Below, piece by piece: positions 3,868 to 6,417 of a stretch of 6,417 bases of DNA. Under the pieces are notes generated by a model. That model ran no database searches, was not told the origin of the DNA, and saw only the letters and a list, made by a program, of their open reading frames with translations. The translations under genes and the position numbers were made by a program. The DNA is from Lentisalinibacter sp037382365. Lineage in GTDB: Bacteria > Pseudomonadota > Gammaproteobacteria > Steroidobacterales > Woeseiaceae. Location of the stretch: positions 1-6,417 of the forward strand of contig JARRPZ010000138.1 in the NCBI GenBank assembly GCA_037382365.1, read 5' to 3'. Position 1 is the first letter of the stretch, and each line of letters starts with the position of its first letter.

Positions 3868-5715
3868 TCAGTCAGTGTTCTGGTCTGCCGGTTCGTACTC
3901 GGCATGGAGGACAGTATAAATGCGCTCGGCAAGGACGCGGCTGATCCCGGGGACCTTGGCCAGATCCTCCGTGCCGGCGGCGGAGATCCCCTTCAGGCCG
4001 CCGAAGTGGCGCAGCAGGTCGCGCCGGCGCTTGGGCCCCAGGCCGGGAATCTCTTCCAGCACCGAACTGCGGCGCTTCTTCGCGCGACGCGCCCGGTGTC
4101 CGGTGATGGCGAAACGGTGGGCTTCGTCACGGATGTTCTGGATCAGCAGCAGGGCCGGCGATCCCGGCGGCAGAGTACGCGGACGGCTCTCCTCGCCGAG
4201 CCACAGCTGCTCGCTGCCGGGGCGCCGGGCGCGGCCCTTCGCGACCGCCACGACGGTGAGGAAATCGAGGCCCAGCTCGGCGAGTATCTCCAGCGCCTGG
4301 GTGCGCTGCCCGCGACCGCCGTCGATGAAGACGACGTCCGGCAGCGGCACCTCGCCTTTCTTCACCCGTTGGTAGCGTCGCCCGAGCACCTCGCGCATCG
4401 CGGCGTAATCGTCGCCGGCGGTGGCGCTCCGGATATTGAAGCGCCGGTAGTCGGACTTGACGGGGCCCTCCGGACCGAAGACGACGCAGGATGCGACCGT
4501 CGCCTCGCCGCCCGTGTGCGAGATATCGAAGCACTCTAGCCGCTCGGGCACGTCGTCCAGTTGCAGCGCCGCGGCCAGGTCCTCCAGTTGTTGCCGCACG
4601 CCCGCATTCCCGGCGGCACGCAGGTCGGCGCCCTGTCGCGCATTGGTACCGGCCATCTGCAGCCAGCGTGCCCGGTCGCCCCGGACGCGGTGGCGTATCT
4701 CCACACGGTGGCCTGCCCGGGCGGTGAGGGCCTCCCCGAGCAGCGCCGCGTCCTCTACAGGCTGTTCGACGAGGATCTCCCGGGGCGGCGCGGATTCCAG
4801 GTAGTACTGACTGAGGAATGCCGCGAGCACCTCCTCGGACGGCGTGTCCGGCGCCACCTTCGGATAGTGGGACCGGCTGCCGAGCAGCCTGCCATGCCGG
4901 ACGAACAGCACCGCCACGCACACGATGCCGCCCCGCCATGCCAATGCCACCGCATCGATGTCCGCCGCCGAGTCACGGGAGACCGCCTGTTCCGCGTCGA
5001 CCCGCTTCAGCCGGGCGATCTGATCCCGGAACTGGGCGGCGCGCTCGAACTCCAGCGCCTCGGCCGCCGCTTCCATCCTCTCCACGAGACTGTCGATGAC
5101 GGCCTGATTACGACCCTCGAGGAAGGCGATCGCGTTGCGCACGTCACTGCCGTACTCCCCCTCGCCGACATAGCCGACGCAGGGCGCGGAGCAGCGACGA
5201 ATCTGGTACTGGAGACAGGGCCGCGAGCGGTTGGCGAAGAACGTGTCGGTGCAGTTGCGCAGCAGGAACAGCTTCTGGAGCTCGCCGAGGGTGCGCCGGA
5301 CCGCTCCCGCGCTCGGGTACGGACCGAAATAGCGGCCTTTCGCATTGCGCGCCCCGCGATGGAACGCGAGCCGCGGATAGGCGTGTTCGGTGACGTGTAT
5401 CCAGGGATAACTCTTGTCGTCCTTCAGGAGGACGTTGTAGCGAGGCCGCTCCCGCTTGATCAGGTTGTGTTCCAGGATCAGCGCCTCGGCTTCGGTATTG
5501 GTTACCGTCACCTCGACATCGCGGATCTCGCCCACGAGGGCCATGGTCTTCGCGTCCTTCGCGCGGCCGCTGAAGTAGGTCCCGACCCGCTTGCGGAGAT
5601 CGCGTGCCTTGCCCACGTAGAGCACGGCACCCTCCCCGTCCAGCATCCGGTAGACACCGGGCCGGTGACCGAGATTGGCCAGGAAACGGCGATGGTCGAA
5701 GACCGGGGCATCCAT
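3868..5715 (-). CDS. uvrC: UvrABC excinuclease subunit C
   Basis: UvrC makes both incisions around a lesion in nucleotide excision repair after UvrA/UvrB have located it. The 615-residue product has all parts: GIY-YIG nuclease for the 3' cut at about 16-95 (GVYRML, LYVGKARDLRKRV, TEAEALILEHNLIK), a UVR helical hairpin that binds UvrB at about 203-238, an RNase H-like nuclease for the 5' cut with Asp397 (FDISH), Asp465 (FIDGG) and His533 (DEAHRFA), and tandem helix-hairpin-helix motifs at 551-605 (IPGLGPKRR, VPGISRVLAERI). Cys155, 167, 175 and 179 have exactly the spacing reported for the [4Fe-4S] ligands of E. coli UvrC (154, 166, 174, 178). The ATG at 5715 gives a normal start, although its Shine-Dalgarno is weak. 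It follows the glycosylase gene by 49 bases and precedes pgsA by 10. Nothing suggests damage. Confidence 0.97.
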   Translation of the reverse strand: MDAPVFDHRRFLANLGHRPGVYRMLDGEGAVLYVGKARDLRKRVGTYFSGRAKDAKTMALVGEIRDVEVTVTNTEAEALILEHNLIKRERPRYNVLLKDDKSYPWIHVTEHAYPRLAFHRGARNAKGRYFGPYPSAGAVRRTLGELQKLFLLRNCTDTFFANRSRPCLQYQIRRCSAPCVGYVGEGEYGSDVRNAIAFLEGRNQAVIDSLVERMEAAAEALEFERAAQFRDQIARLKRVDAEQAVSRDSAADIDAVALAWRGGIVCVAVLFVRHGRLLGSRSHYPKVAPDTPSEEVLAAFLSQYYLESAPPREILVEQPVEDAALLGEALTARAGHRVEIRHRVRGDRARWLQMAGTNARQGADLRAAGNAGVRQQLEDLAAALQLDDVPERLECFDISHTGGEATVASCVVFGPEGPVKSDYRRFNIRSATAGDDYAAMREVLGRRYQRVKKGEVPLPDVVFIDGGRGQRTQALEILAELGLDFLTVVAVAKGRARRPGSEQLWLGEESRPRTLPPGSPALLLIQNIRDEAHRFAITGHRARRAKKRRSSVLEEIPGLGPKRRRDLLRHFGGLKGISAAGTEDLAKVPGISRVLAERIYTVLHAEYEPADQNTD

Positions 5716-5764
5716 ACGACTAGGATAACGGGTAGCGCGGCCGGATTCGCCCCGCGGCGGCCTG

Positions 5765-6406
5765 TCAGCCGCCCCGCAACTCTTTCGCCCGGCGTATCAC
5801 GGCATGGAACATCTCGTCCGTCAGTCGTCGGGTCTGCGTGTTGTAACGGCTGCAGTGGTAGGAATCGAGCAGCACGCGTCCGCCCGGGAGCGCATGCTCG
5901 GCCGCGTGGCCGAACGGGCTCGCATTCAGCTTCATGGCGAGGGCCTTCAGCACGGCCCGGTGGGCGATGGCACCGAGGGCGAGCAACACGCCAGCCTCGC
6001 CGACGGTATCGATCTCCGCGCGCAGGAACTGATTGCAGGTATCCACCTCCGCGGTCGTCGGTTTGTTCTGGGGCGGCAGGCATTTGACCGCGTTGGTAAT
6101 GCGGCAGTCGCGGAGTTCCAGGTCGTCACCCGGTCTCGATACCGGCCGGCTCGCGAATCCGGCGTCGTGCAGAGCCCTGTAGAGCAGGATGCCCGCATAG
6201 TCGCCGGTGAACGGGCGCCCCGTGGCGTTCGCCCCGTGCATGCCGGGCGCGAGCCCCACGATCAGCAGCTGGCCCTGGGGGTCGCCGAAAGGCGGGACGG
6301 GGCGGGCATGATAGTCAGGATGCTCCCGCCGGACTTCGGCCAGGAAGTCGGCGAGCCGCGGACAGCGCGTGCAATCCGGGTCGAACTGCTGCGGCGGAAC
6401 ACGCAC
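5765..6406 (-). CDS. Uracil-DNA glycosylase, family 5 (UdgB-like)
   Basis: The product removes uracil (family 5 enzymes also act on hypoxanthine and related bases) to start base excision repair. Motif A is GLAPGMHGANATGRPFTGD at residues 51-69, where family 5 lacks the polar catalytic residue of other families. NAVKCLPPQNKPT (105-117) and the C-terminal SYHCSRYNTQTRRLT (182-196, His184) follow. Cys12, Cys15, Cys109 and Cys124 (DCTRCPRL; NAVKC, VDTC) are the expected [4Fe-4S] ligands. The 213-residue length from the GTG at 6406 fits the family, but the frame stays open to the right edge, so the true start may lie outside the window. Family 4 is the alternative, less likely given the motif A sequence and the HG-N-TGR-FTGD context. 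It runs in the same direction as uvrC with a 49-base gap and may form a repair operon with it. Confidence 0.9.
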   Translation of the reverse strand: MRVPPQQFDPDCTRCPRLADFLAEVRREHPDYHARPVPPFGDPQGQLLIVGLAPGMHGANATGRPFTGDYAGILLYRALHDAGFASRPVSRPGDDLELRDCRITNAVKCLPPQNKPTTAEVDTCNQFLRAEIDTVGEAGVLLALGAIAHRAVLKALAMKLNASPFGHAAEHALPGGRVLLDSYHCSRYNTQTRRLTDEMFHAVIRRAKELRGG

Positions 6407-6417
6407 GGGTCGGCCGT

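Noticed and set aside
3858..3932. Upstream extension of pgsA to a start inside uvrC
   Set aside because: The added 25 residues do not resemble the family's N-terminus; the GTG at 3857 gives the normal length and beginning.
3808..4539. Plus-strand open frame of 243 codons opposite pgsA/uvrC
   Set aside because: Shadow of the uvrC and pgsA codon pattern; no ribosome site or recognisable domain.
4561..6087. Plus-strand open frame of 508 codons antisense to uvrC
   Set aside because: It lies opposite a complete, well-recognised uvrC and part of the glycosylase, its translation is rich in Arg/Pro/Gly/His without a fold-like pattern, and long antisense frames are normal in GC-rich genes.

Overview
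The window joins two kinds of DNA. The right half (about 3160-6417) is GC-rich core chromosome, read entirely from the minus strand: a family-5 type uracil-DNA glycosylase, uvrC, pgsA and a tRNA-Gly(GCC) gene, in that transcriptional order. The uvrC-pgsA-tRNA-Gly order is the one known from Escherichia coli and Pseudomonas, so the host is most likely a GC-rich gammaproteobacterium. Species or genus cannot be told from what is here.

The left half (about 1-3160) is visibly less GC-rich and looks like accessory DNA placed against the 3' end of the tRNA gene. From left to right it holds: the 5' part of an EamA/DMT-type transporter gene running off the left edge on the minus strand (1-191); a 640-base stretch with no convincing gene but with three palindromes, two of which share the same core; a tight two-gene plus-strand unit of unknown function (a two-TM protein with a split zinc ribbon, 834-1286, and a soluble basic protein, 1300-1782); and a plus-strand recombination module, an excisionase-like winged-helix gene (1857-2162) overlapping by 142 bases a complete tyrosine integrase gene (2021-3067). 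A strong intrinsic terminator that serves the minus strand lies between the integrase and the tRNA.

The genes work as two separate groups. On the chromosome side, UvrC (nucleotide excision) and the glycosylase (base excision of uracil) are repair enzymes, both with a complete set of likely [4Fe-4S] cysteines; pgsA makes phosphatidylglycerol phosphate, and the tRNA has its own sigma70-like promoter. On the accessory side, the Xis-like protein and integrase probably insert and excise an element at the tRNA-Gly 3' end. The zinc-ribbon pair is its nearest cargo.

The distal attachment site is not in the window. No CRISPR array, insertion sequence or replication origin was seen. The best candidates for something new are the zinc-ribbon membrane protein with its partner and the deep out-of-frame xis/int overlap. 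Neither can be given a function from sequence alone.
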